64,000 nucleotides of DNA from Alistipes sp. UBA936 (GTDB taxonomy: Bacteria > Bacteroidota > Bacteroidia > Bacteroidales > Rikenellaceae): NCBI GenBank assembly GCA_002293505.1, contig DBDI01000030.1:2421-66420 (forward strand), given 5' to 3'. Under the pieces are notes generated by a model. The model worked only from the letters and a program-made list of their open reading frames with translations. It did no database searches and was not told the origin of the DNA. The translations under genes and the position numbers were made by a program. Shown here in pieces: positions 15,091-24,168 of this stretch (positions are counted from its first letter, which is position 1; every line of letters starts with the position of its first letter).

Positions 15091-15927
15091 ATGAAAAAAA
15101 TCATTCTCGTATTCGCAGCCGCCCTGATCGGGACGGTAGGCTGCAACAAGAACGACAACAACGGAAACGGTGTGATGCCGGCACTGATGTCGAGGGAAGA
15201 GAAAACCGGAACGCAGGTGACCCTCACGGAGTATACCTACGACGAGTATGGACAGACCACGGGCGAGACCCAAAAAGTCAACGGAGTGGTGGTCTACGAA
15301 GAGTCGGAATATGAGTGGGACGCAGCCGCCTACGAAATGACAAGCCTGAGGACATACTACACCGGAAGCGGAATACCTACCGCGACGCACAAGAGGGTGC
15401 AAACCTATTCGAAGCAGTACAATGTGTTGGTAAAGCGCGAGGTGTTTCTGATGGGAGCGGGCGGAAGCGAAACAGAACCAATCGAGTTGTGGGAGCAAAC
15501 CCTCTCCGGAGAGAGAGTGTCGAGGCTCGAAACCCTGGAGGACGGAGTGAGAACAGTACAAGGACCGTATGTGTATGACGGAACACAGGTGAACTACGAT
15601 AAGGTGGTAACGTATGAGGACGGCACGGAGGAGACGTTCAAAGTGTCGGAAGCACACTACGCCGGAGGGTACAACAGGACGACTAAGAAGGGTGAAGACA
15701 TTGTCGAGTATGGAGTCTATGTGCAGGGCGAGGTACTCCAATACGAGATATACAAGGACGGCGACGCGCAGAACGGAACGCTGGTGGAAAAACTAAGCAA
15801 CGTGAGAACAAGCACCACCAACGAACAAATCATACGGATGTACGACATCACCCACTACGACGAAGAGGGCAAAAACCCAGTCGTAACGACAGTGAAAGAG
15901 ACCATCGTCTGGATGGTAGTTCTCTAA
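15091..15927 (+). CDS. Hypothetical lipoprotein
   Basis: A 278-residue lipoprotein: MKKIILVFAAALIGTVGC gives a lipobox with Cys18, followed by an Asn/Asp-rich tether. The body repeats short strand motifs of the type YTYDEYGQTTGETQ, YEESEYEWDAA and TYSKQYN, as seen in YD-repeat-like or similar beta-rich surface proteins. I do not recognise a named family. The plus strand is strikingly purine-rich here, with Arg as AGG and Gly as GGA. Its stop overlaps the convergent aminotransferase gene by four bases. Probably anchored in a membrane facing the periplasm or the cell surface. Confidence 0.7.
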   Translation: MKKIILVFAAALIGTVGCNKNDNNGNGVMPALMSREEKTGTQVTLTEYTYDEYGQTTGETQKVNGVVVYEESEYEWDAAAYEMTSLRTYYTGSGIPTATHKRVQTYSKQYNVLVKREVFLMGAGGSETEPIELWEQTLSGERVSRLETLEDGVRTVQGPYVYDGTQVNYDKVVTYEDGTEETFKVSEAHYAGGYNRTTKKGEDIVEYGVYVQGEVLQYEIYKDGDAQNGTLVEKLSNVRTSTTNEQIIRMYDITHYDEEGKNPVVTTVKETIVWMVVL

Positions 15928-17123
15928 CGCAGGCGGTCGGGGTAGCTCTCGAGAGCGCGGGCGAGGATCTCCAGAGCAGCGGAGAGGTCGTCGCGGTTGA
16001 GAACGTAAGCGATACGAACCTCGTCACGACCACGAGCCGGATCGGCGTAAAATCCACTACCAGGTGCCATCATAACGGTGGCACCTTTGTATTGATAGTC
16101 GGTCAGAAGCCAGGCGCAAAAAGCATCGGCGTCGGGTACGGGAAGCCGGGCCATAGTGTAGAAAGCACCACGAGGAGAGGGAGAAAAAACGCCCGGAATG
16201 GAGTTCAGCCCGGCGATCAGCAAGTCGCGACGAGAGATGTATTCGTCGTAGATAGCCTTTATGTAGCTGTCCGGTGCGTCGGTCGAAGCAGCCGCAACCA
16301 ACTGTCCAACCAAAGGAGGGCAGAGGCGCGCCTGAGCGATCTTCATAGCAGCGGCGCGAACATCGCGGTTACGGGTGACGAGCATACCGATACGAAGCCC
16401 GCACTCGGAGTAACGTTTAGAAACAGAGTCGACCAACACTACGTTCTGCTCGCAACCGGGCAGAGTCAGCGCCGAAGTGTAAGGCTCGGGAGAGTAGGAG
16501 AACTCGCGGTAAACCTCGTCGCAAATCAAAAACAGATCGTGCTTACGAACAATCTCGGAGATTTGGTCGAGCTCCTGACGGCTATAAAGGTATCCGGTAG
16601 GGTTATTGGGATTACAAAGGAGAAGAGCGCGGGTGCGGGGAGTGATGTAACGCTCGAACTCGGCTAAGGGAGGAAGAGCGAATCCGTTGTCGATCGAGGT
16701 GGGAATGGGAACGACCTTAACCCCGGCCTGCTGGGCGAAAGAGATGTAGTTGGCGTAACCGGGCTCGGTCATCATAACCTCGTCCCCGGCATCGAGGCAC
16801 GACAAAAGAGCGAACAGGATCGCCTCCGAACCGCCGGTGGTAACGATCATCTCGTCGGGAGAAACCGAAACGCCGAAGCGGCGGTAGTAGTCGACGAACT
16901 TCTGGCGAACGGCGAGCAACCCGTCGCTGGAAGTGTATTCGAGCACGGGGCGGTCGATGGAGCGAAGAGCCTCCAAGCCGATCCGGGGAGTGCGGATGTC
17001 GGGCTGGCCGATGTTGAGGTGGTAGACCTTGACGCCCCGAGACTTGGCAGAGTCGGCCAACGGAGCGAGTTTGCGGATCGGAGAGGCGGGCAGGGCCGCG
17101 CCGCGGTGTGAGATAGAAGGCAT
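15924..17123 (-). CDS. Class I/II PLP-dependent aminotransferase
   Basis: A 399-residue fold-type I aminotransferase, cytoplasmic, probably moving amino groups between aspartate, aromatic or similar amino acids and 2-oxo acids. Seen: N-terminal SPIRKLAPLADSAKSRGV, LNIGQPDIRTP, the Asn of NPNNPTG, ICDEVYREF, and the PLP lysine in DSVSKRYSECGLRIG, with the carboxylate-binding Arg in the last third. The ATG at 17123 is chosen; a TTG at 17135 would overlap the manA stop. It lies eight bases downstream of manA and is probably co-transcribed. Substrate range cannot be fixed from sequence. Confidence 0.9.
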   Translation of the reverse strand: MPSISHRGAALPASPIRKLAPLADSAKSRGVKVYHLNIGQPDIRTPRIGLEALRSIDRPVLEYTSSDGLLAVRQKFVDYYRRFGVSVSPDEMIVTTGGSEAILFALLSCLDAGDEVMMTEPGYANYISFAQQAGVKVVPIPTSIDNGFALPPLAEFERYITPRTRALLLCNPNNPTGYLYSRQELDQISEIVRKHDLFLICDEVYREFSYSPEPYTSALTLPGCEQNVVLVDSVSKRYSECGLRIGMLVTRNRDVRAAAMKIAQARLCPPLVGQLVAAASTDAPDSYIKAIYDEYISRRDLLIAGLNSIPGVFSPSPRGAFYTMARLPVPDADAFCAWLLTDYQYKGATVMMAPGSGFYADPARGRDEVRIAYVLNRDDLSAALEILARALESYPDRLR

Positions 17124-17131
17124 AATGGCTT

Positions 17132-18040
17132 TCAAATATATATTTCCAACAAGCGGCCGTTGCCGGAAAAGGTGACGGAGGTTTGGTCGGCGGGAATGAG
17201 AACAGTATCATCGGCCTTCAGAGAGAGCTTCCCCCCAGGTGTTTCGGCAGCAAGCTCCCCGGAAGTACAAACGTATATGGTGAACGATTCGCGAGAAGAG
17301 AGCTCGCGCTCGGAGGAGCCGGAAACGTCGAGAAGGTCGACAGTGAATTCGGAGCATTCGACGAGCAGAGCAGCCTCGCCAGCGGAAGGGTGTTGAGTCA
17401 CGCGGCGAACGGGAGCGGCGAAGTCGATAGCCTCCAGAGCAAGGTCGGTGTGCAGTTCGCGAGGACGGCCTTTGGAGCCGGTGCGGCCCCAGTCGAAGAT
17501 GCGGTAGTTGATGTCGCTCGTCTGCTGGACCTCCACCAGAGTGATATCGGCGCCGATGGCGTGGACAGTACCGGCGGGAATGAAGTAAGCCTCGCCCGCG
17601 CGGACGGGAATGTGGTTCAACAGAGCATCGACCTCGCCGTGGGCCAAGGCGTCGAGGTAAATCTCCTGAGTAACCCCAGGCCGGAAGCCGATCAACAACT
17701 CGGCGTCGGGTGCGGCAGAGAGGATGTACCAGAACTCGGTCTTACCCCAAGCGCGGTGGCGAGAGGCGGCAAGCTCGTCGCGAGGATGAACCTGAACGGA
17801 GAGTGTCTGGCGGGTGGAGAGAAACTTGACCAAAAGAGGAAACTCCTCACCGAAGCGAAGGTACGTCTCGTCCCCGACCAACTCGCCCATATAGACCTCC
17901 ACGGCCTCGTTCAGAGACGATCCCTTAAGGAAGCCGCCCGTGATCAGAGAGACGTCGCCCCCCAACCCCGAGACCACCCAACTTTCACTACCCCAGAGGC
18001 GCGGTTTCTCGCGCGGCCGGAACTGCAACGGATAAAGCAT
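17132..18040 (-). CDS. manA: Mannose-6-phosphate isomerase, type I
   Basis: A 302-residue zinc enzyme that interconverts mannose 6-phosphate and fructose 6-phosphate, feeding GDP-sugar synthesis or mannose use. Starts MLYPLQFRPREKPRLWGSES, then the metal-binding region LSVQVHPRD and GKTEFWYIL, AGTVHAIG, and a C-terminal cupin half. This is the short bacterial form (about 300-325 residues). The ATG at 18040 is preferred because a TACTTTTG element lies eight bases before it; the longer GTG version would overlap that element. It is the first gene of a manA-aminotransferase pair. Confidence 0.93.
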   Translation of the reverse strand: MLYPLQFRPREKPRLWGSESWVVSGLGGDVSLITGGFLKGSSLNEAVEVYMGELVGDETYLRFGEEFPLLVKFLSTRQTLSVQVHPRDELAASRHRAWGKTEFWYILSAAPDAELLIGFRPGVTQEIYLDALAHGEVDALLNHIPVRAGEAYFIPAGTVHAIGADITLVEVQQTSDINYRIFDWGRTGSKGRPRELHTDLALEAIDFAAPVRRVTQHPSAGEAALLVECSEFTVDLLDVSGSSERELSSRESFTIYVCTSGELAAETPGGKLSLKADDTVLIPADQTSVTFSGNGRLLEIYI

Positions 18041-18048
18041 AAGTAGCA

Positions 18049-18056
18049 CAAAAGTA
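18049..18056 (-). promoter_or_regulatory. -7 element of manA
   Basis: TACTTTTG on the minus strand, eight bases before the ATG at 18040. It diverges from the element at 18069-18076. Confidence 0.6.
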
Positions 18057-18068
18057 AGAATTTTTCGC

Positions 18069-18076
18069 TATCTTTG
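18069..18076 (+). promoter_or_regulatory. -7 element of the YihY-DUF2520 gene
   Basis: TATCTTTG, five bases before the ATG at 18082. The mRNA is probably leaderless. Confidence 0.65.
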
Positions 18077-18081
18077 CAGAT

Positions 18082-19767
18082 ATGATCCGCAAGATTATAG
18101 ATTTTCTCACACACGGGGTGTGGCTGACCGATCCGAACAGGATCTCGGGAAAGAGCTGGTGGGCGGTGAGGCAACTGAGGGTGATCATACTGACCGCCAA
18201 AGGTTTCGGGCGGCACGACACAGCCATCAGAAGCGCAGCATTATCCTTCTTCACAATTATGTCGCTGGTGCCGATACTGGCTTTAGTTTTTGTGGTCTTC
18301 AAGGGTTTCGGGATGGAGGACTCGTTTAATGGATACCTCTACGAGATTATGCCCAAGTATCCGGAAATAGTCGACCAGATCGTGGTCTTTATCAACAACC
18401 TGCTGGGCCGGACGAAGGGCGGAATTATGGCCGTGAGTGCGTTCTTCGTGTTGATATGGGCGGTGATACAGGTCTTCGGGAATGTCGAGGGTGCGTTCAA
18501 CAACATCTGGGAAGTGAAGCGATCGAGGTCCTTCGCGAGGAGATTCTCGGCATATATGGCACTGATGATTCTGGTGCCGATACTACTGCTGGCCGCCAAC
18601 AGCGTCTATGTGGCGATGAGGCAAAACGTGGAGATGGTCACGGGAACATTAGGAGCGGAGATACTGTTCGGAGTGGTGGCCGTGGCGATCGTCATTGTGA
18701 TGTTCTCGGTGATATATTTCGTGCTGCCAAACACCGAGGTGAAGTACAAGAACGCACTGAAGGCGGGAATAGTGGCGGGCATCGGGTTCAGCGCATTTCA
18801 GGTGATATATGTCTTCATTCAGGGCTATCTGAGCAACTACAACGCGATCTACGGGACATTTGCGGCGATACCACTGTTCCTGCTGTGGCTGCAAATCTCG
18901 TGGCAGATACTGTTGTTCGGGGGCGAGCTGTCGTTCGCGATGCAGAACGTGGGCGAGTTCGAGAGAAGGCAGGCCGCGCTGAACAGGGCGCACAAGAGAG
19001 GAAACATATTCAAGCGAGGAAGCGAAACGCTGAGAGTGGTGGTAGTGGGAGACGGTGGAGTGGGCGAAGGGCTGGCGAGAGAGATCGCCGCAGCGCACGG
19101 GATACGGCTGGCGGGATTGTGGGCCAGAAAGCACAACACCCCGGAGCAACTACCGGCAGCGGATCTGTACATACTGGCGGTGAGCGACGGGGCGGTGGGA
19201 GAAGTGTCGGCGAGTCTGCCGTTTGCGCCAGGAGCAGTGGTGGCGCATACAGCGGGGTGTGTTCCGATGGAAGATATCTCGAACAAGATTGTGGACAAGG
19301 CGGTGATGTATCCCTTACAGAGTTTCACGTGGGGCCACAGGATAGAGAACTTCCACGAGACGCCGTTCTTCATAGAGGGCTCGACGGGCCGGGCGCTGGA
19401 AGTGGTTCGAGAGGTGGCCGATGCGCTGAGCGACAGGGTGTCGGAGATGGATTCGGCAAAGAGGGCGCACATACATCTGGCGGGAGCGTTTGCGAACAAC
19501 TTCTCGAATGCGATGCTGTCGCTGGGAGAAAAGGTCGCAGCAGATGCGGGAGAGAATTTCGAAATACTGAAACCCATCGTGGCCGAAACCTATCACAAAG
19601 CGTTGTCGATGAGCTCGCCCAGGTATGCGCAAACGGGCGCGGCGGCGCGGGGAGATGTGACGATTCAGAAAAAACACCTTGCGATGCTACGAGCCGACCA
19701 TCCGGAATTGGTGCCGCTGTATGAATATGTGAGCGAGTTGATATGGAAAATTTCAAAGAAAAACTGA
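18082..19767 (+). CDS. Fusion of YihY/BrkB membrane protein with a Rossmann-DUF2520 protein
   Basis: A 561-residue continuous frame with two parts. Residues 1 to about 295 are a YihY/BrkB-family inner-membrane protein with about six helices and the motifs SAALSFFTIMSLVPILAL (52-69) and YGTFAAIPLFLLWLQ (257-271). Residues from about 317 form a Rossmann domain (VVVVGDGGVGEGLA) followed by DUF2520 (YPLQSFTWG, HLAGAFANNFSN, SSPRYAQTGAAARGD). These parts are separate genes in most Bacteroidota, where DUF2520 sits before the KdsC phosphatase, as here. The cytoplasmic C-terminal domain of usual YihY proteins is absent, replaced by the oxidoreductase-like part. Functions of both families are unsettled. 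The last 25 bases overlap kdsC. Confidence 0.88.
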   Translation: MIRKIIDFLTHGVWLTDPNRISGKSWWAVRQLRVIILTAKGFGRHDTAIRSAALSFFTIMSLVPILALVFVVFKGFGMEDSFNGYLYEIMPKYPEIVDQIVVFINNLLGRTKGGIMAVSAFFVLIWAVIQVFGNVEGAFNNIWEVKRSRSFARRFSAYMALMILVPILLLAANSVYVAMRQNVEMVTGTLGAEILFGVVAVAIVIVMFSVIYFVLPNTEVKYKNALKAGIVAGIGFSAFQVIYVFIQGYLSNYNAIYGTFAAIPLFLLWLQISWQILLFGGELSFAMQNVGEFERRQAALNRAHKRGNIFKRGSETLRVVVVGDGGVGEGLAREIAAAHGIRLAGLWARKHNTPEQLPAADLYILAVSDGAVGEVSASLPFAPGAVVAHTAGCVPMEDISNKIVDKAVMYPLQSFTWGHRIENFHETPFFIEGSTGRALEVVREVADALSDRVSEMDSAKRAHIHLAGAFANNFSNAMLSLGEKVAADAGENFEILKPIVAETYHKALSMSSPRYAQTGAAARGDVTIQKKHLAMLRADHPELVPLYEYVSELIWKISKKN

Positions 19768-20270
19768 CCAGGGTCGAGGCGTTCGTGTTCGATGTGGACG
19801 GAGTGTTCACAGACGGAGGTATAACCCTGCTACCGGGCGACGACTTCCTGAGAATATACAACGCGCGGGACGGGTATGCGCTGACGTATGCGATAAGCGA
19901 GGGCTACAAGATATATATCATAACGGGAGGCAGGGGAGCGATGCTGAAGAGAAGATTCGAGCTACTGAAGATCACGGAGATCTTTACCAATGTGGCGGAC
20001 AAGGCGAAAGTGTTGAGGGAAGTGGTGGAGAGAGACGGGTTGAAGCTGGAGAATGTGGTCTATATGGGAGACGACATACCGGACCTGGATGTGATGAGGA
20101 TGGTGGGACTACCGGTGTGTCCGGCAGACGCGTGTCACGAAGTGATGGAGATAGCGGCATACGTGTCGCAATACGGAGGAGGGAAAGGATGTGTGAGGGA
20201 CATAATTGAACAAGTACTGAGAGCACAAGGAAAATGGCTGAAGCACACGATAGGAATGCACACCGTGTAG
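19743..20270 (+). CDS. kdsC: KDO-8-phosphate phosphatase (KdsC/YrbI, HAD superfamily)
   Basis: A 175-residue HAD phosphatase of the KdsC/YrbI type, which removes phosphate from 3-deoxy-manno-octulosonate 8-phosphate in lipid A-core synthesis. Motif I is FDVDGVFTDG (Asp17, Asp19), motif II IITGG, motif III Lys in NVADKAKVL, motif IV GDDIPDLDVM. No cap domain, as expected for a tetrameric C0 enzyme. It overlaps the upstream fusion gene by 25 bases and the following DUF4435 gene by 37, an unusually compressed arrangement. The DUF2520-KdsC order is conserved in Bacteroidota. Confidence 0.9.
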   Translation: MENFKEKLTRVEAFVFDVDGVFTDGGITLLPGDDFLRIYNARDGYALTYAISEGYKIYIITGGRGAMLKRRFELLKITEIFTNVADKAKVLREVVERDGLKLENVVYMGDDIPDLDVMRMVGLPVCPADACHEVMEIAAYVSQYGGGKGCVRDIIEQVLRAQGKWLKHTIGMHTV

Positions 20271-21208
20271 AGCGGGACGGGCGGCGGAGGGTGGAGGTTT
20301 TTGTGGAAGGGTACGACGATGTGGCGTTCTGGAGAGGAATATTCGACGACTTCGAGAGTCCGAGGGTGACGTTCGAAGTGGCCGTACCACCGAGGCCCGA
20401 TCTGGCAAAGGGAAAGAGGGTGGTGATGGAGATGCTGCCCGAGGCCTCGCCGGAGAGGCTACTGTGTGTGGACAGCGATTTCGACTATCTGTTCAACGGA
20501 GCAACCCCGCAGAGCAAGCGACTGCTGAGTGCGGAGTATCTGTTCCATACCTATACCTACGCCTCGGAAAACTATCTGTGCTACGCCCCGTCGCTACACA
20601 CAGTATGCACGAGGGCGACGAAAAATGATCGCCATATCTTCGATTTCGAGAGGTTTCTGGAGGAGTACTCGCGGATAGTCTTCCCGGCCTTCGCGTGGTA
20701 TGCCTACTCGGCGATGCTGGGCGACGAGCACGTGTATAAGCTGATAGATTTCAAAAACACCGTGAGGCTAAACTATCTGGAGATCGAGAACAACGGCACT
20801 GGAACGCTACGGTGGCTGAAAGGAAATGTCGAAAAGAGGCTGCGTTCGCTGGCAACGCATCACGAGAAGCACGTGGCGGGAGTGGAGGAGTTCAAGCTGA
20901 GGCTGGATGGGCAAGGGGTCGAGCCGGAGAATACGTATCTGTTTATGCACGGCCACACGCTACTGGACAACGTGGTGATGCCGATGCTGAGCGCCGTGTG
21001 CGACAGGCTGAAAGTGCTGGCAGGAGACTACATAACCAACTCGGCGCAGAGGGGAGTGGCTCTGGGAAACGAGCTGAGCAACTACCGAAACTCCCTTCTG
21101 AATGTGCGAGACACGCTAATCTACAACGAAGACTACAAGGACTGTTTCCTCTACAAACGGCTACACAACGATATCCGAAAAGTGTTGGAGGAAGCGGGGC
21201 TAAGGTAG
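20234..21208 (+). CDS. DUF4435 (TOPRIM-like) protein
   Basis: A 324-residue soluble protein. The N-terminal part has the TOPRIM signature: VEVFVEGYDD with Glu25, and LLCVDSDFDY with the Asp80-x-Asp82 pair, so metal-dependent phosphoryl-transfer chemistry is possible. Further conserved blocks are ENYLCYAPSLHTVC and FDFERFLEEYS. DUF4435 is also the fold of AriB, the effector of the PARIS defence system. Here, however, no ATPase partner is adjacent and base use matches the host, as in the DUF4435 genes kept in many Bacteroidales. The start overlaps kdsC by 37 bases; no later start precedes the TOPRIM Glu. Role unknown. Confidence 0.8.
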   Translation: MAEAHDRNAHRVERDGRRRVEVFVEGYDDVAFWRGIFDDFESPRVTFEVAVPPRPDLAKGKRVVMEMLPEASPERLLCVDSDFDYLFNGATPQSKRLLSAEYLFHTYTYASENYLCYAPSLHTVCTRATKNDRHIFDFERFLEEYSRIVFPAFAWYAYSAMLGDEHVYKLIDFKNTVRLNYLEIENNGTGTLRWLKGNVEKRLRSLATHHEKHVAGVEEFKLRLDGQGVEPENTYLFMHGHTLLDNVVMPMLSAVCDRLKVLAGDYITNSAQRGVALGNELSNYRNSLLNVRDTLIYNEDYKDCFLYKRLHNDIRKVLEEAGLR

Positions 21209-21211
21209 GGG

Positions 21212-21430
21212 CTATTTACGGAGGAGCTCGGCGGGAGGAACTTCGAGGGCCTCGGCGATCTTACAGAGGGTCTGGAGCGTGATGCTGTTCACCTGCCCTT
21301 TCTCGATGCGGCTGACGTCGCGGCGATCCTTGTTCGCGTAGTCCGCAAGAGCCTGAATCGACCAACCACGGGCCAGTCGAAGCTCTTGAATCCTGTTGCG
21401 AACATATTTCCACTCCTCGTCGTAAGTCAT
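21212..21430 (-). CDS. Small XRE-family DNA-binding protein
   Basis: A 72-residue protein that is little more than one Cro/CI-type helix-turn-helix: VRNRIQELRLARGWSIQALA, then DYANKDRRDVSRIEKGQ and LQTLCKIAEALEVPPAELL. Such proteins bind operator DNA as dimers and often control neighbouring accessory genes or form part of a toxin-antitoxin pair, but no toxin-like partner is seen. It is convergent with the DUF4435 gene, with three bases between the stops. Confidence 0.85.
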   Translation of the reverse strand: MTYDEEWKYVRNRIQELRLARGWSIQALADYANKDRRDVSRIEKGQVNSITLQTLCKIAEALEVPPAELLRK

Positions 21431-21555
21431 TGCCGTACCTTATAATACGACAAAGATTGAGGAATTATTTCGTTAGTGCGCGGGGAGAACTCCCCCGCTC
21501 TGTCGCCTTGTTTTTCGCCACCTTTGTGTGAAAATATCAAAAAAAAGTCACGCGA

Positions 21556-24168
21556 ATGCAAAAACAGAGGACGAAATTGGTATGTTGGGCGGTTGGAGCG
21601 CGGCTGGTTTCCTTGCGGGTCGTTTTGTCGGCGGTTTTGTTTTCTTGCGTTTTCGAGGCCGAGGCGCAAACACACGACACCGAATTTTCACCCGCCGAAC
21701 CGGTGTGGATGTCCGAGGAGCCGGAGTGGGAGTCCGACGAGCCTTGGCTGGAGCGGGCCGAGCTTTTCGAGCGGCGGGTCGAGCCCGAGTTTGCGCCCCA
21801 GAGCGACCGCGGGGTTTTCGTGACCCCCGCCTGGAGCCAGTCGGGGCCGTTCGAGGAGTTTGCGCGCTACCGCTTTGGCGACGTTCGATACCGCCAGCGC
21901 GGACTCGACGATCGCAGATATCGCGTTGTGCTGGCGGGTGCCGACCTGATGGATGACATTACGCAATATCCTGATTATTCGCTTATTACGTTGCTTAGGC
22001 GCGCCGGTTTATCTGTTACGCGACCTGCTGCTGTTGTCGGTGGCGTGGAAAGTTATTCGTTGCAGGCTGCGGGTGAGGGGCTGTATGTTTTGACGCGCGC
22101 GGGCGACCGATATTCACGCGGCGGGGGCGATTTGCGGCATTCCGGGGCCGGTGGGCGTGGTTGGTCGTGGACTGTCGGTGCGACGGGCGAAGCAGGTGAC
22201 GACGGCCATATCAAAGGTGTGTTTACCAATGCGTTAGGTGGCGTTGCATCGCTGTCGAAGGAGTGGGCAAGTGGCGCTCGGTTGACTTTTTTCGGAGCGG
22301 GTGGCGTTTCGGAACGTGGTGCGCGAACGGCCGCAACAGAAGAGGCTTTTGCTCTGATAGGCAATAAGTTATACAATCCGGTTTGGGGTCTTCAAGAGGG
22401 GCGTGTGCGGAATTCGCGAGTGAACGGCGTGCGGCAGTTTTTCGGCGCGGTGGAGTTTTCGGTGCCGCTGGGAAGTTTTGCCGCTGCCGAGGGCGTTGCC
22501 GGAGGTATTGGTCGCGAACGAATGCTTTATGTTTCAGTTGCTTACCGTCGTGCTCGTGGAGGTCGTTCGCGGCTCGCTTGGATGGACACGCACTCGCCGA
22601 TGCCAGATTATTATCGCTCGATGCCGTCGTTTTTTCCACCCGGCGCGGCGGAGGAGTTGGTCGAGGCGGCTTGGCGGTCGGGCGACGAGCGGATAACGCA
22701 GGTGAATTGGCATAACTTATACTATAACAACACTTTGGCGGCAGATGGCAGGGCGACATATCTGGTCGAAGAGCAGGTCGAGCAGGCGAACGACGTGCAT
22801 CTTGCAGCAACGGTTAATGCTCAGATTGACAGCGAGTTGTCGTTAGCTTATGGTGTACGGGTAGGGGTGGAGAGTTCGCGGTTTTTCAAGGAGGCGGCCG
22901 ATCTACTTGGTGCTCAGTGGCTTCCGAATATTGATCAGTATGCCGACGACCCGACCGACGGGGAGTATCACGCTGAGCCGCCGAACGAAAATGATCTGAG
23001 GAATCCGGGGCGGCAAGTAGCTGTGGGTAAGCGGTTTGGATACGATTATGCGTTTACGCGACTGCGACCTTCGGTTTTCGGATCATTGCATTGGAACAGA
23101 GCGACATACGGGCTTGTTGCGGAGGCTTCGCTGACTTATGCGCGGATGCAGCGCGAGGGGTTCTACGAGAAGGAACTTTTTCCGGGCGACGCGGCGGAGG
23201 GGCTCGGCGGGTCGTTCGGGCGCTCGCCGGCGGTCGAATTTACGACTTTTTCAGCCTCATTGTCAGCGTATTGGAGTCCAAGTGTGCGCCATTCTCTGTC
23301 CGTTTCCGCACTTGCCGCGACCGAGGCGCCGCGGATGGCAGATATGTTCCTGTCTCCAGAGCAAAACAGTCTTATGGTCAGCGATTTGACCCCGTCAGGG
23401 CTCTTTGGAGCGGAGGCTGCGTGGGTGTGGACGGGCGAAGGGGCGAGGCTGCGTGCGGCGGCTTTTGTTAACGCACAAACGTCTGAAACACAAGTGTATC
23501 GCTATTATGACGACCTTGCGGGCGCGTTTTCCGATATGGTCGTTCGGGGCGTCAATCGTCTCGCGATGGGGGTCGAATTGGGGGCCGAGGTGAGACTTGC
23601 GAGGCCGCTGACCCTTGCTATGGGTGCCTCTGTGGGCGATTTTCGGTACAATTCGGAGCCGCGAGCCACGATTTTCGACGACGCAACGGGCCGCCTGATT
23701 TCCGACGACATCGTTTGCTACGTGAGCGGGCTGAGGACCGGGCCACCGCAAACCGTGCTCGGGACGAAACTCGAATATTATGATCGAAAGTATTGGCGCA
23801 TAACGCTTTACGGCGAGTGGCTCGGGCGGCGCCACGTAGAGATAAATCCGCTCTACCACTCGTCGCGAATCGTGGGAATCAATGCCGCGCCCGAAGTGAT
23901 GGCCCTGTTTACGGGTCAGGAGCGGTTGCCCGACGCGTTTACGCTCGGAGCCTCAGTATCAAAAGGTTGGGTGTTGAGACGCGGATATCTGCGGATTGTC
24001 GGTTCGGCGCGTAATTTGTTATCAACCAGTATAATACACTCAGGATACGAGCAGATGAGAATCCGGCGCCTCGGCAGCGGGTCGGAGCGGACATTGGTGC
24101 CGTTTCCGTCGAAATATTTGTGGAGCTATCCGATGACGTGGAATGTTACTGTAAGTTATAGATTATGA
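21556..24168 (+). CDS. TonB-dependent receptor of the DUF5689-associated type
   Basis: An 870-residue exported protein. After a signal peptide (VLSAVLFSCVFEAEA-QTHD) comes an acidic, Glu/Pro/Trp-rich segment (about 45-85). Then RYRQRGLDDRRYRVVLAG corresponds to the plug-domain motif of TonB-dependent receptors that co-occur with DUF5689 proteins. A long series of barrel strands ends in NVTVSYRL with an aromatic-rich last strand. The usual N-terminal carboxypeptidase-like domain is missing, replaced by the acidic segment. It should import a substrate across the outer membrane with TonB energy. The stop overlaps the next DUF5689 gene by four bases. A weak CACCTTTG lies 29 bases upstream of the ATG. 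The substrate is unknown. Confidence 0.8.
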   Translation: MQKQRTKLVCWAVGARLVSLRVVLSAVLFSCVFEAEAQTHDTEFSPAEPVWMSEEPEWESDEPWLERAELFERRVEPEFAPQSDRGVFVTPAWSQSGPFEEFARYRFGDVRYRQRGLDDRRYRVVLAGADLMDDITQYPDYSLITLLRRAGLSVTRPAAVVGGVESYSLQAAGEGLYVLTRAGDRYSRGGGDLRHSGAGGRGWSWTVGATGEAGDDGHIKGVFTNALGGVASLSKEWASGARLTFFGAGGVSERGARTAATEEAFALIGNKLYNPVWGLQEGRVRNSRVNGVRQFFGAVEFSVPLGSFAAAEGVAGGIGRERMLYVSVAYRRARGGRSRLAWMDTHSPMPDYYRSMPSFFPPGAAEELVEAAWRSGDERITQVNWHNLYYNNTLAADGRATYLVEEQVEQANDVHLAATVNAQIDSELSLAYGVRVGVESSRFFKEAADLLGAQWLPNIDQYADDPTDGEYHAEPPNENDLRNPGRQVAVGKRFGYDYAFTRLRPSVFGSLHWNRATYGLVAEASLTYARMQREGFYEKELFPGDAAEGLGGSFGRSPAVEFTTFSASLSAYWSPSVRHSLSVSALAATEAPRMADMFLSPEQNSLMVSDLTPSGLFGAEAAWVWTGEGARLRAAAFVNAQTSETQVYRYYDDLAGAFSDMVVRGVNRLAMGVELGAEVRLARPLTLAMGASVGDFRYNSEPRATIFDDATGRLISDDIVCYVSGLRTGPPQTVLGTKLEYYDRKYWRITLYGEWLGRRHVEINPLYHSSRIVGINAAPEVMALFTGQERLPDAFTLGASVSKGWVLRRGYLRIVGSARNLLSTSIIHSGYEQMRIRRLGSGSERTLVPFPSKYLWSYPMTWNVTVSYRL

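Noticed and set aside
18456..19724. A 422-codon plus-strand frame inside the YihY-DUF2520 gene
   Set aside because: Out-of-frame shadow rich in Arg and Gly, produced by the purine-rich strand; the sense frame has recognisable domains on both sides of the fusion point.
20234..21208. Calling the DUF4435 gene a PARIS system
   Set aside because: PARIS needs an adjacent AriA ATPase; none is present, and the base composition is that of the host.
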